Source of the DNA: Scopulibacillus_A cellulosilyticus
Lineage (GTDB): Bacteria > Bacillota > Bacilli > Bacillales > Sporolactobacillaceae
Reading direction: 5' to 3'
Assembly: GCF_042665295.1 (NCBI RefSeq)
Contig: NZ_JBHTCO010000042.1
Coordinates: 1 to 64,000, forward strand
DNA: 64,000 nt
The notes under the pieces are model-generated. The model did no database searches, was not told where the DNA came from, and saw only the letters and a list, made by a program, of their open reading frames with translations. Every line of letters starts with the position of its first letter. Position 1 is the stretch's first letter. This document shows, one piece after another, positions 36,723 through 45,335 of this stretch. A program made the position numbers and the translations under genes.

Positions 36723-36797
36723 ATTCTTCGTATAAATTTGGAGATATGGTCCAAAAGTTTCTACCAAACTACCGTAAATAGTTTGACTATGGAGAAT
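36723..36797 (+). promoter_or_regulatory. Purine riboswitch aptamer, guanine type, upstream of the DUF3100 operon
   Basis: The P1 arms ATTCTTCGTA / TATGGAGAAT (two G-U pairs) close a junction with loop segments GATATGGTCC and ACCGTAAATAG, J2/3 AGTTTCTACC and J3/1 TTTGACTATGG. It follows the B. subtilis xpt aptamer closely, including GTTTCTACC and CCGTAAAT. The ligand-selecting base (C in GACTATG) predicts guanine/hypoxanthine. A terminator lies 80 bases downstream, before the first gene. Confidence 0.93.
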
Positions 36798-36880
36798 AAC
36801 AAAAAACGGAATGCAATAACTCGGAATTACCCGGGCCTTTTTATGCTATCCTTCGTTTTATGTTTTTTCTGTATGTCAAA

Positions 36881-36915
36881 CTCTAGTGAAATCTAGAGTT
36901 TTTTTTATTTTTTAT
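36881..36915 (+). terminator. Riboswitch-controlled terminator
   Basis: AACTCTAG / CTAGAGTT with a 6-base loop, followed by TTTTTTATTTTTT. It stands between the aptamer and the first gene, so the operon would be switched off when ligand is bound. Confidence 0.8.
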
Positions 36916-36963
36916 CGCTTTTTATACGAATGAATTGCGAAATTAACGAGGGAGGCAAAGGGA

Positions 36964-37821
36964 ATGAAACAAGCAGAGGAAAGCAAATCCATTTGGGGGC
37001 ATTTAAAAGAGAATTACCGGTTATATTTATCTGCTATCATCATTGTCATACTTGCGGAACTGATTGGAATGAAAAAAATCCACTTGGGATCAGCTTTAAT
37101 TATTATTTATCCAATGTTATTTGCGATCGTAATCAGTATCTTGCTTGGACCCGGTATTCTTGGATTTTTTAAGAAAAAGGAAGCAAAAAGAGCTTCTTCT
37201 CTTGTTCTTGTAACAATTGCCCCTTTTATGGCGAAAGCAGGGGTGCTTGCTGGAGCAAATCTTCCAAAATTAGTTGATGTGGGACCCGCTCTAGCTTTTC
37301 AAGAGTTAGGGCACGTAGGAACCATCCTTTTAGCCTTGCCAATAGCCTTATTGCTCGGCATCAAAAGGGAAGCTATAGGTGCAACAAGTTCAACCTGCAG
37401 AGATAAAGATTACGGATTAATTTGCCACCTATACGGAGCCGAATCACCCGAAGCCAGGGGAGCGCTCTCTATTTATATTATCGGTTTTATTATTGGAACG
37501 ACTTATATCGGATTTTTGGCAAGTATAGTTGCCTCTACGCATCTTTTTCATCCTTTGGCGCTTGCCATGGCTTGCGGCATTGGCAGCGGCGTGATGATGG
37601 CAGCAGCATCCAGCACTTTGGCAGCCATTTATCCTCATTATGCTGACCAAATCGTCATGCTGGCCGGCGCAAGTGATATGCTGTCCGCCGTCATTGGGAT
37701 CTATTTTACTTTATTTATTTCACTTCCTCTGACAAAGAAACTCTATTATTGGCTGGAGCCGGTCATCGGCCTTGTTCATAAAACGGGAATCCAACAAATA
37801 AGCAACAGGAAGGAAGGTTGA
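36964..37821 (+). CDS. DUF3100 membrane protein (putative transporter subunit)
   Basis: 285 residues with about 8 hydrophobic helices and a short basic N-terminus. It matches the DUF3100 pattern: YRLYLSAIIIVILAELIGMK, FFKKKEAKRASSLVLVTIAP (cytoplasmic loop), then GALSIYIIGFIIGTTYIGFL and GSGVMMAAASSTLAAIYP. The RBS GGGAGG lies 8 bases before the ATG. The next gene starts 4 bases after the stop, and the two small membrane proteins together look like the halves of one transporter. The guanine-type riboswitch upstream and the deaminase-like gene downstream suggest a purine or related heterocycle as cargo. That is inference; the family has no established function. Confidence 0.75.
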   Translation: MKQAEESKSIWGHLKENYRLYLSAIIIVILAELIGMKKIHLGSALIIIYPMLFAIVISILLGPGILGFFKKKEAKRASSLVLVTIAPFMAKAGVLAGANLPKLVDVGPALAFQELGHVGTILLALPIALLLGIKREAIGATSSTCRDKDYGLICHLYGAESPEARGALSIYIIGFIIGTTYIGFLASIVASTHLFHPLALAMACGIGSGVMMAAASSTLAAIYPHYADQIVMLAGASDMLSAVIGIYFTLFISLPLTKKLYYWLEPVIGLVHKTGIQQISNRKEG

Positions 37822-37825
37822 TAAA

Positions 37826-38278
37826 ATGGCCATGAACATGCGGGATTGGACAATTTCTCTATTATTGACTTCAGTTATTACGACGATTATTGCAAACCTT
37901 TTTGAAAATCATATGTCCATTTCTGACTCTATTCCTGGTGTACTGATTTTATCTGCTATAGCATTTGTAGGGATATCGATCGGCAAAGTAATTCCTTTAA
38001 AAATCCCTGCGATTGTTTACGTTGTATTAGTAGGATTGCTTGTCGCCAGTCCTATTTCCCCTATCGCAAAACCAGTCATTGAATTTACGGGCAAAATAAC
38101 CTTTATGGCGCCAATCACGATTGTTGGTACAATGGCAGGCATTGGACTTAATTTTAAATCTTTCATCAGCCAGAGCTGGAAAATGTTCATCGTGGCCATT
38201 TTAGTCTTTACAGGCACATTTCTTATCCAAGCTGTTTTTGCTCAAGTATTTTTAGACTTAACACACGCCATTAATTAG
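37826..38278 (+). CDS. Small membrane protein, partner of DUF3100
   Basis: 150 residues, five hydrophobic segments: WTISLLLTSVITTIIANLF, VLILSAIAFVGISIG, AIVYVVLVGLLVA, TFMAPITIVGTMAGIG, and MFIVAILVFTGTFLIQAVFA. There is no signal peptide and no recognisable enzyme motif. It starts 4 bases after the DUF3100 stop codon, so the two products are probably made in equal amounts and may form one carrier, as in other split permeases. The IGLNFKSFISQSWK loop recalls small permease halves of the LrgB/DUF340 kind, but the match is not firm. Confidence 0.6.
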   Translation: MAMNMRDWTISLLLTSVITTIIANLFENHMSISDSIPGVLILSAIAFVGISIGKVIPLKIPAIVYVVLVGLLVASPISPIAKPVIEFTGKITFMAPITIVGTMAGIGLNFKSFISQSWKMFIVAILVFTGTFLIQAVFAQVFLDLTHAIN

Positions 38279-38343
38279 TTCTAAATAAAGCAGAAAAAAG
38301 GGAGGCACTGTCCTCCCCTATCTTTTCAGTACAGGAGGATAAA

Positions 38344-39693
38344 ATGGAGAATAAAGTGTATACGGCTGATTTAATGATTAAGAACTGTTCGATACTCACC
38401 CCCGAATTTGAAGTAAAAAGCGGCCAGTGTGTGGTTATCAAAGATAAAAACATTTTAGATATTGGTGATGAGACCATACTTTCTAAAAACTATAAGACCA
38501 AAGAAACTTTAAACGGCAATGGAAAATTAGTCATGCCCGGTTTAATTGATGCCCATACCCATATATGCCAGCAGCTTTTGCGCGGAAGAATTACTGATGA
38601 ATATCCGATGATTTGGACACGCATTATGGTCCCGTTTGAAAGTAATCTGCAGGAAAAGGATGTCTTTACGAGCGCTCAATTAAGCTGCCTTGAGATGATT
38701 GAGTCCGGGACAACTGCATTTATTGATGCTGGCGGAAGACACATGCATAAAGTGGCAGAAGCTGTTATAGAATCAGGTTTGCGCGGTGTGCTTACTTGTT
38801 CCACGATGGATAGCGGCAAGGATATTCCAGATACAATGAAATCCAGTATTGAGGAAAACCTTTGTGTTAACAAGCAGCTGTTTAACGATTTTCACGGGGC
38901 AGGCGACGGCAGATTAGACGTATGGTTTTCCCTTAGATCCATTATTACTTGCACACCCGGCTTAATCCAAAAAGTGTTTGAAATGGCAAGAGACTGCTCA
39001 ACAGGTGTACAAACCCATATGAACGAATATCCGAATGAAGTCAGCTATTGTTTAGAAAACTTTCAAATGCGGCCATATGAATTTCTTGAATCATTAGGTG
39101 TCTTGGATCAAAATTTCTTGGGAGCCCACAGTATTCTGCTATCGGAAAACGAAATGGAAATCATTAAAAAATATAATAGCAAAATCGTCCACTGTCCGAT
39201 CAGTAATGCAGGAAAAGGGTTTACAAAAACACCCGGCTTGCTTCAAAAAGGAATAGGTATTGGATTAGGAACAGATGGTGCTGCTCATTCCGGCTTAAGC
39301 TTATTTGATCAGATGAAAGTGTTTAAATCATTAATGCGCGCATTTTGGGGCGTCCCTATTTTTGATCCGGTTGTGATGCCTTCAAAGAATATTTTAGAAA
39401 TGGCAACATTAGGCGGGGCAAAATCAATGCTGCAGGAGCATCAGCTTGGAACGCTTGAAGCTGGTAAAAAAGCAGATATGATTCTGATTAACATTGACCA
39501 ACCGCATATTCAGCCTACACATCAATTAGTAAACACGCTGATAGAGTCTGTAAACAGTAACGATGTCACTGATACAATCGTGAACGGTAAACTATTAATG
39601 AAAAACAGAGAAGTTCTTACACTTGATGAAGAGAAAATAAAATATGAAAGCAAACGTGCAATGAAGGACCTTTCCATTAGAGCTAAAATATAA
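38344..39693 (+). CDS. Amidohydrolase, deaminase type (SsnA / MTA-SAH deaminase family)
   Basis: 449 residues, metal-dependent hydrolase of the COG0402 type. The metal site is built from GLIDAHTHI (HxH), QTHMNE (His), FLGAHSILLS (His) and GTDGAAHSG (Asp). HCPISNAGKG follows the family pattern of cytosine/guanine/MTA deaminases. The AGKKADMILI(N)ID C-terminal sandwich closes the protein. The start at 38344 follows ACAGGAGGAT. It is the third gene of a guanine-riboswitch operon, so an aminopurine or related ring is a reasonable substrate. The exact substrate cannot be read from the sequence. Confidence 0.8.
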   Translation: MENKVYTADLMIKNCSILTPEFEVKSGQCVVIKDKNILDIGDETILSKNYKTKETLNGNGKLVMPGLIDAHTHICQQLLRGRITDEYPMIWTRIMVPFESNLQEKDVFTSAQLSCLEMIESGTTAFIDAGGRHMHKVAEAVIESGLRGVLTCSTMDSGKDIPDTMKSSIEENLCVNKQLFNDFHGAGDGRLDVWFSLRSIITCTPGLIQKVFEMARDCSTGVQTHMNEYPNEVSYCLENFQMRPYEFLESLGVLDQNFLGAHSILLSENEMEIIKKYNSKIVHCPISNAGKGFTKTPGLLQKGIGIGLGTDGAAHSGLSLFDQMKVFKSLMRAFWGVPIFDPVVMPSKNILEMATLGGAKSMLQEHQLGTLEAGKKADMILINIDQPHIQPTHQLVNTLIESVNSNDVTDTIVNGKLLMKNREVLTLDEEKIKYESKRAMKDLSIRAKI

Positions 39694-39749
39694 TCTCAGA
39701 TGAAGCATAGTGAATAGTATCTGTGCTTTACAGGAATTGGAGTCAGAGA

Positions 39750-40538
39750 ATGTTCACTTATTTATATCTTATTTGTATCGTCTTCTTTTCAAATTTAATT
39801 ATTGGTGTATTATTGGGAATGTCCGGAATTTCTGGCTTTCTTCTTCCGCTAATTTATGTTGGTTTATTAAATATGCCCGTGCATGACTCACTGGCGCTCA
39901 GTTTTTTATCCTTTGCTGTTTCAGGCATCATCGGCGCCTATTCCTATTGGAAATCTAAAAACATGGATCTAAAACTTGCCACTTATTTAAGTATTGGCAG
40001 TCTGCCAGGTGCATTTTTGGGCGTACAAATCAATGTGTTAATTTCAGATTTTCTGGCAAAGCTACTTCTCTACATTTTTATTTTATTAGCCGGACTTTCA
40101 ATATTACTAAAGAAAAACTCTCAAAGCACAGATTCTCTTATAGAAAAAAAACAATCGAGGTTATTGGATAAATCTCCAATCATAATACTTCTCGGATTTA
40201 TGACAGCGGCTATTTGTTCGTTAACAGGTGCAGGCGGCCCTATTTTAGTAGTTCCTTTACTGGCAAGCCTTGGCGTCAATATAAGGACGGCGGTTGGCGT
40301 TGGTCTGTTTAATTCCATTATCATCGCCATTCCATCCATTTTCGGTTACTTTGCTCATGCAAGTATGGGAAGTATTAAACTATTAATTATTTCCAGCTTA
40401 CTAGGGACAATTGCAGGTATTTTAACAGGGACACGCCTTGCAAATAAAGTACCTATTAACTATTTAAAAATATTCATCGCTGTTATTACCATATTATCTT
40501 CGGTTTATATGCTCGTTATGCTAAAAGCGGGGGCTTGA
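39750..40538 (+). CDS. TauE/SafE-family permease (TSUP)
   Basis: 262 residues, 7-8 hydrophobic helices in two similar halves. Each half begins with a glycine-rich re-entrant segment: NLIIGVLLGMSGISGFLLPL and LTGAGGPILVVPLLASLGVN. The family exports or imports small organic anions and sulfonates. It is the last gene of the riboswitch operon and starts 56 bases after the amidohydrolase stop, so it may move the product or a co-substrate. The ATG at 39750 has a weak ribosome-binding site (GGAG at distance 8). An earlier in-frame start at 39723 is less likely. Confidence 0.75.
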   Translation: MFTYLYLICIVFFSNLIIGVLLGMSGISGFLLPLIYVGLLNMPVHDSLALSFLSFAVSGIIGAYSYWKSKNMDLKLATYLSIGSLPGAFLGVQINVLISDFLAKLLLYIFILLAGLSILLKKNSQSTDSLIEKKQSRLLDKSPIIILLGFMTAAICSLTGAGGPILVVPLLASLGVNIRTAVGVGLFNSIIIAIPSIFGYFAHASMGSIKLLIISSLLGTIAGILTGTRLANKVPINYLKIFIAVITILSSVYMLVMLKAGA

Positions 40539-40551
40539 CCCCCACTTTTAG
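40521..40551 (+). terminator. Hairpin over the TauE stop codon
   Basis: CTAAAAG-GGGGG / CCCCC-CTTTTAG stem (one mismatch each side) that includes the stop codon. There is no T-run, so termination strength is uncertain. Confidence 0.45.
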
Positions 40552-40596
40552 TATAAAAAGGAGACCCGGTCAAAGGTTTTTTCCTAGCAAAAAGAA

Positions 40597-40620
40597 AACC
40601 ACCATCCGTTAATAGTGGTT
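40597..40620 (-). terminator. Terminator of the PTS/lactonase operon
   Basis: AACCAC / GTGGTT stem, followed on the minus strand by TTCTTTTTGC, 70 bases beyond the SIS gene. Confidence 0.55.
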
Positions 40621-40690
40621 CTAAAATTACATAATTAATAATTTAAAAACACAGGTTTTTTTAAACTCCACGGTCAAACAGGCACAAATT

Positions 40691-41425
40691 CTATTTTAAT
40701 AATGCAATCCTTCCACAGTATTTCTCCACCAACCGTTGGTTATGTGCATCCGCCCCATCAATATTTCCGCTTAAGAATACTGGGGGTTCAACGCCGTTGT
40801 CAGCAAGAATTTTTATAGCTTCGGCTAGAATGGCATTGATGATTACAGCTCCAACAACAGTTGAAGTAGGCCCAAATGGAACGCTAACTTTATTATAGGA
40901 AAGAGCTGCATCCCCTTTTGTCGAATAATTATCAATGACTAAATCTACAGAATCAAATAAGTGTTTCCCGCTTTCATGCCTAGATGGCTGGCTTTGAGAA
41001 TATTCCAAAGAAGTTATTCCAATCACAAAAGCACCTTTTCTTTTTGCTGTTTGAGCAACATCTACAGGGACCGGGTTGCGGCCAGAAGTAGAGATTACAA
41101 ACATAACGTCTTCTTTCCGGATGTCTTGGTCCTTCATAAATTTAGCTGCTAAGCCATTTTGCCGTTCTAATTCAGAGGAGCGTAAAGCGCCTTCATGAAG
41201 CATTAATGGTTCATATAAAATAGGATTAATCGGAACAAGTCCGCCTGCCCGATAGCATACTTCTTCTGTTAAAATATGAGAGTGCCCACAGCCAAAAAGC
41301 TGAATGATACCGCCGTTTTGGATAGCTTCTGCTACTTTTTCAGCTGCTTCTCTCATTTTGTTCATTTCATATTTTTCAACTAATTCAATTTTTTCCCTAG
41401 CTATTGAAAAATACTGTGATAACAT
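40691..41425 (-). CDS. SIS-domain phosphosugar-binding protein (UPF0309 type)
   Basis: 244 residues. One SIS domain: GGIIQLFGCGHSHILTEEVC (phosphosugar-binding Ser/His loop, about residues 37-56) and MFVISTSGRNPVPVDVAQTA (second loop). GITSLEYSQ and a C-terminal Rossmann-like helix pair complete it. UPF0309 proteins bind or isomerise phosphosugars but are uncharacterised. It is last in an operon with an Ula-type PTS, a lactonase-like protein and a creatininase-family protein, so it probably handles the phosphorylated import product, possibly as an isomerase or deaminase on an amino-sugar phosphate. Confidence 0.75.
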   Translation of the reverse strand: MLSQYFSIAREKIELVEKYEMNKMREAAEKVAEAIQNGGIIQLFGCGHSHILTEEVCYRAGGLVPINPILYEPLMLHEGALRSSELERQNGLAAKFMKDQDIRKEDVMFVISTSGRNPVPVDVAQTAKRKGAFVIGITSLEYSQSQPSRHESGKHLFDSVDLVIDNYSTKGDAALSYNKVSVPFGPTSTVVGAVIINAILAEAIKILADNGVEPPVFLSGNIDGADAHNQRLVEKYCGRIALLK

Positions 41426-41474
41426 ATGTTTTCATCCCCTAATCAAGAAAATTAATAGTAAAAAGTCATCTAAT

Positions 41475-42215
41475 TTATTCAGCTTTTTTAAATCCTCTCT
41501 TGGCGCCTTCAATCAGCTTAATCATATTTTCAATGGCAATTTCAATAATTTTTTCCCCTTTTTCTTTTGTAGCAAGGGTTGCATTGCCTAATACAGCAGT
41601 AGAAGTGAACGCTTCCCATGGTGTTGGTGTTACATCAGCACTCATTGGAATTTGCGGATCTTCTGGAAGCGCTTTGGACATATCTACATACTCCTCTGCC
41701 AAATAAAGCATATAAGACGTTTCAATTTCGCAAGCATGGAAATATGTTGAATGAACCGATTTCGCTTCTCTTACTTCTTCTGTTACCTTTTTCACGCCAG
41801 GATAGAAAAGATAAAGTATTTTAAAATCGGGGTATTGCGCATAGAGCTTACGTGCTGCTTCTTTCATGGCAACTGCGTTTCCTAAATGGCCGTTGATTAT
41901 GGCAAAAACACGGAATCCCTGTTCATAGAGACTAACACCCATATCATAAATAAAGCTGATTAACGATTCATTACTGATATTGATGCTTCCGGGAAAGTTC
42001 TTCAAACTCCAAACTTGCCCATAAGGCAAAGTTGGCAGAACATAGGCACCTGTTTTTTCGGCCACCCGTTCAGCTAGTCTTTCAGCTAAAAAGTTATCGG
42101 TTCCAAGCGGTAAATGAGGGCCATGCGCTTCTACAGCCCCAATTGGTAATATGGCCACTAAGCTTTTTTCAATTTTGCCTTTTACCTCAAATGAATTTTC
42201 TTGTTGAAAAATCAT
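41475..42215 (-). CDS. Creatininase-family amidohydrolase
   Basis: 246 residues. The metal-binding motifs of the creatininase family are visible: LPIGAVEAHGPHLPLGTDNF (Glu, His, Asp), NGHLGN (His region; most members have NGHGGN) and SVHSTYFHACEIETSYML (His and Glu of a HAGE-like motif). Family members open cyclic or linear amides (creatinine, formamide intermediates). It lies 15 bases downstream of the phosphotriesterase-like gene. In this operon it is likely to hydrolyse an amide or lactam in the sugar derivative brought in by the PTS. Substrate unknown. Confidence 0.8.
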   Translation of the reverse strand: MIFQQENSFEVKGKIEKSLVAILPIGAVEAHGPHLPLGTDNFLAERLAERVAEKTGAYVLPTLPYGQVWSLKNFPGSINISNESLISFIYDMGVSLYEQGFRVFAIINGHLGNAVAMKEAARKLYAQYPDFKILYLFYPGVKKVTEEVREAKSVHSTYFHACEIETSYMLYLAEEYVDMSKALPEDPQIPMSADVTPTPWEAFTSTAVLGNATLATKEKGEKIIEIAIENMIKLIEGAKRGFKKAE

Positions 42216-42230
42216 GCTTAAGGCCCCCTA

Positions 42231-43223
42231 TTATTTTTTAAATGCAAAGCATCGAGCCGGATTATCGATAAAGAATTTACGGATTAGTTTTTCTCCGTCA
42301 AAACCTTGGCGATTGGCATCATCAATAAAGCGAGGCACCCATTTAGCAATAATGTATTCTAGACCAAGACCATAATCATAATGCTTATAATACGTTTTTC
42401 TAGCCGTATCACCACTGACTAGAATTTGATCTTCATAGCCTTTTTTAACAAGCTCTAGAATACAATGAATGCGAGTGCTTTCCGGGGCATATTTGATTTT
42501 TGCGATTCCGTCAAAACTCAAGAATGCACCTGTTTTGGCAATTTGTTCGTGATAATAAGGATCTGGATTACGATCCATATGACCAAAACTCATATATTCA
42601 AGGTTGACCCCTTCACTTTTTAAAAGTTCAATTTGTTCAAGTCCCATCGTTCCTGCTTCTGTATGGGAGTGCATTGGAGCCTTTGTCTCATGATGGGCCC
42701 GTGCAACAGCACGTAATGTTTTTTCTTCTAAAGGAGTTATCCGGTTATAACCTGTTCCAAATTTTACTTGACCTGCTTTAAAGGGAGTTCCTTCTAAACC
42801 TTCTTCTACTTCAAGAACAACAAATTCTGTTAATTCATTGATACTGGCAGTTTCAATCCATTCTCCATAAGTATTGAAGTTTCCAATAGCTGATTTTAAA
42901 TCTTCTTTAATTTTGGCATCCCAAAGGAAGCTTTTATTAAAGCCTGCTGTTCCAACAATTTGAATATCCAACTCATCTGAAATTTCCTTAACAGCTTGTA
43001 CATTGCGGCCGTAGTCAACGGCAGTGGCATCCACAATAGAACGCCCGCCATGATTTTTAAAATCTTGGACATCTAATTTTGATTTTTCCTTATCATCAAG
43101 TAAAAGATCGTCTTCTCCTCTTTCTGCCCAATAAGCCGGACGGCAAACAATATGTTCATGGGAATAGGTAAATCCTAATTCCTCTGGTTTGATATCACCT
43201 TTTAATGTACGAACGAAACTCAT
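42231..43223 (-). CDS. Phosphotriesterase-family protein (probable phosphosugar lactonase)
   Basis: 330 residues, binuclear-metal TIM barrel. Ligands are visible: FTYSHEHIV (HxH), the carboxylated Lys in VKFGTGYN, PMHSHTEAG (His), SFGHMDRNPD (His) and SGDTARK (Asp). The family includes lactonases beside PTS genes in mycoplasmas that act on five-carbon sugar-lactone 5-phosphates, which makes a phosphorylated lactone a sensible guess here. RBS GGAGG lies just before the ATG. It is the first enzyme gene after the EIIC gene, 80 bases downstream. Confidence 0.8.
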   Translation of the reverse strand: MSFVRTLKGDIKPEELGFTYSHEHIVCRPAYWAERGEDDLLLDDKEKSKLDVQDFKNHGGRSIVDATAVDYGRNVQAVKEISDELDIQIVGTAGFNKSFLWDAKIKEDLKSAIGNFNTYGEWIETASINELTEFVVLEVEEGLEGTPFKAGQVKFGTGYNRITPLEEKTLRAVARAHHETKAPMHSHTEAGTMGLEQIELLKSEGVNLEYMSFGHMDRNPDPYYHEQIAKTGAFLSFDGIAKIKYAPESTRIHCILELVKKGYEDQILVSGDTARKTYYKHYDYGLGLEYIIAKWVPRFIDDANRQGFDGEKLIRKFFIDNPARCFAFKK

Positions 43224-43303
43224 GTTAATTCCTCCATAAAGTAAAATTAAAAACGATAGTAAAGGGCAATGACCATCCCTTTACTTTAAACTAGGTTTTA
43301 AGA

Positions 43304-44605
43304 TTAAAAGAGTATATGGGCAAGCGCTTTCACAATTGGTCCTAGAACAAACATATCACAATCTGCTGCCCACATTGCTGTATCAGGGATAGTAGATGCA
43401 ACCAGGAAGTGAACCATGATATATTGGCCCCAAGCAACAACTGTTGATGTTACAAATCCGCCAATTAATGCACCACGTACACCGCCGGTAGAGTTACCAA
43501 AAACCCCTGCAGTTGCACCATGGAAGAACAATACAATCATCGTCGGAACAAATACATAAGATACGGTATTACCAATCACTACTAACCAAATTAACGAACC
43601 AAAGAATGCTCCTAAAAATCCAAGAATAACTGCATTTGGAGCAAAGGTAAATACTACCGGACAATCAAGTGCCGGTACAGCGCCTGGTACTAATTTTGTT
43701 GCAATACCGTTAAATGCAGGGACAATTTCACCAATGAACATTTTTACCCCAAGCAATACAACTGCAATACCACCTGCAAATGTAAATGATTGAACGATGG
43801 AGTACATAGGGAAGCTTTGCCCAGCAGCTTGTTTAATTAATGCATGGGATCCCGGTGTACCTTTTACAGAAATGATAATCGCACCAATTAAGAATAATAC
43901 ACCCATTGTCAAAGCGGTGATAACATTGGAATCCCTTAGGAATTCGAGGCCTTTTGGCAATTTTATCTTTTCTGAATCGTTTTCTTTATTCCCAAGAACT
44001 TTTCCGAGCAAAGCAGAGAGAATTGCCACTATTGCTGAAGTATGACCTAATGCAATAGTGTTCCCTCCCGTCACTTTTCTCATAAATGGTTGAACAAGTG
44101 CCGGTTGGAAAGTCCAATATAGACCCATGAAAACAGATAAGAAAGCAACCAATTTTACCATGGATATATGACCAGGACCTACCGCTTCTACGATAACACC
44201 AGCAAAGATGGTTGTTGTCCAAAACATCATATGTCCCGTTAAATAAATATATTTAAACTTCGTAAAGCGAGCTAACAATACGTTGATTAAAAATCCAATA
44301 AACATCGCTAATGTTACAGCAGAACCAAATTTTATATTAAATGCAGTTTGCCCCATAAACTGGCCTAAACTGCCTGCCTTTAAACCAAATACTTCTGCCC
44401 ACATTGGTTGGAATATATTTAATGCACCAGTAATGATTCCAGCACCGGCATTGATGATTAAAAAGCCAATCATAGCCTTAAATGTACCGGTTATAGTTTG
44501 GCTTATTGTTTTTTTCTGCAATATTAATCCAAGCAAAACAATAATTCCAATTAAAAACGCTGGAACACCGATTATATTATTAGCAATCCAAGTTATTACT
44601 TGCAT
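43304..44605 (-). CDS. PTS EIIC, ascorbate/UlaA type
   Basis: 433 residues, multi-span permease of the PTS-AG/ascorbate superfamily. Typical segments are IIGVPAFLIGIIVLLGLILQ, VNILLARFTKFKYIYLTGHM (shown in part), GHTSAIVAILSALLGKVLG, and the loop VPALDCPVVFTFAPNAVILG. UlaA is 465 residues, so this is full length or nearly so. It forms the membrane channel for the EIIB and EIIA encoded 24 and 290 bases upstream. The presence of lactonase and amidase genes, rather than UlaG/UlaD/UlaE, suggests a different sugar acid, lactone or amide as substrate. Confidence 0.88.
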   Translation of the reverse strand: MQVITWIANNIIGVPAFLIGIIVLLGLILQKKTISQTITGTFKAMIGFLIINAGAGIITGALNIFQPMWAEVFGLKAGSLGQFMGQTAFNIKFGSAVTLAMFIGFLINVLLARFTKFKYIYLTGHMMFWTTTIFAGVIVEAVGPGHISMVKLVAFLSVFMGLYWTFQPALVQPFMRKVTGGNTIALGHTSAIVAILSALLGKVLGNKENDSEKIKLPKGLEFLRDSNVITALTMGVLFLIGAIIISVKGTPGSHALIKQAAGQSFPMYSIVQSFTFAGGIAVVLLGVKMFIGEIVPAFNGIATKLVPGAVPALDCPVVFTFAPNAVILGFLGAFFGSLIWLVVIGNTVSYVFVPTMIVLFFHGATAGVFGNSTGGVRGALIGGFVTSTVVAWGQYIMVHFLVASTIPDTAMWAADCDMFVLGPIVKALAHILF

Positions 44606-44628
44606 AGGCTGCCCCCCTCCATCAAATA

Positions 44629-44895
44629 TTAGTTAAAATGGCCCTCCAAAGCTTGTCTAATTTCATCCAAATCAAAGTAATTATTTACAATTAATATTTT
44701 AGTAGGATGTCCTGCTAATGATTCAGCCAATTCATTGCTTGTAATAATTAAATCAGGTCTTTCACTAGAAGCACTGGACACATCGGCGTTATCCACATCT
44801 GCTTGAATCCCTAATTGACGTAAAACAGTCTCAACATTCATTCGCAAAATTAAGCTTGTCCCTTGACCTAATCCACATACACATAAAATTTTCAT
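44629..44895 (-). CDS. PTS EIIB, UlaB type
   Basis: 88 residues. The phosphocysteine loop is at the start: MKILCVCGLGQGTSLILRM (Cys7 in CGLGQGTS). The fold then shows DVDNADVSS and PDLIITSNELAES. Normal length for a stand-alone lactose/ascorbate-class IIB. It overlaps the EIIA stop by 4 bases (ATGA), so the two are translationally coupled. Confidence 0.88.
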   Translation of the reverse strand: MKILCVCGLGQGTSLILRMNVETVLRQLGIQADVDNADVSSASSERPDLIITSNELAESLAGHPTKILIVNNYFDLDEIRQALEGHFN

Positions 44896-45335
44896 AGTTT
44901 GATTCCTCCTAATATTTGTTCCAGTTCATAATATGAAGTAATTTCCATCAACTTTTTTACGTTATCTTGATTGCTTAATAAAGTCATTAATTTTTGCAAA
45001 ATCTCTATGTGTTCATTACTGGAAGATGCCCCAAGAGCAAAAATCAATTTCACCGGATCATTGGCGGCGCTTCCAAAAACAATTGGATTTGTTAATCGTA
45101 AAAAGGAAACAGATGCCTCCTTTACCCCATCTTCCGGTCTTGCATGCGGAAGTGCAATTTGGGGAGCTAGGACAAAATATGGGCCGTTTTTATGATAGGA
45201 TTGAACCATTGCTTCCACATAATTTCCCTCTACCAAGCCTTTCTCAGCAAGCAATTTACCTGCTGCTCGGATTGCTTCTTCTGGAGATGAGACATCGACG
45301 TCAAATTCAACAAGATACTTTTCTAAAAACTTCAT
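44892..45335 (-). CDS. PTS EIIA (mannitol/fructose class)
   Basis: 147 residues. The phosphohistidine lies in IALPHARPEDGVKEASVSFL; ALGASSSNEHIEILQKLMTL is also typical of EIIA-Mtl/Fru domains. It accepts phosphate from HPr and passes it to the downstream EIIB. Its start overlaps the activator stop by 4 bases. The activator carries its own, diverged copy of the same domain. Confidence 0.88.
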   Translation of the reverse strand: MKFLEKYLVEFDVDVSSPEEAIRAAGKLLAEKGLVEGNYVEAMVQSYHKNGPYFVLAPQIALPHARPEDGVKEASVSFLRLTNPIVFGSAANDPVKLIFALGASSSNEHIEILQKLMTLLSNQDNVKKLMEITSYYELEQILGGIKL

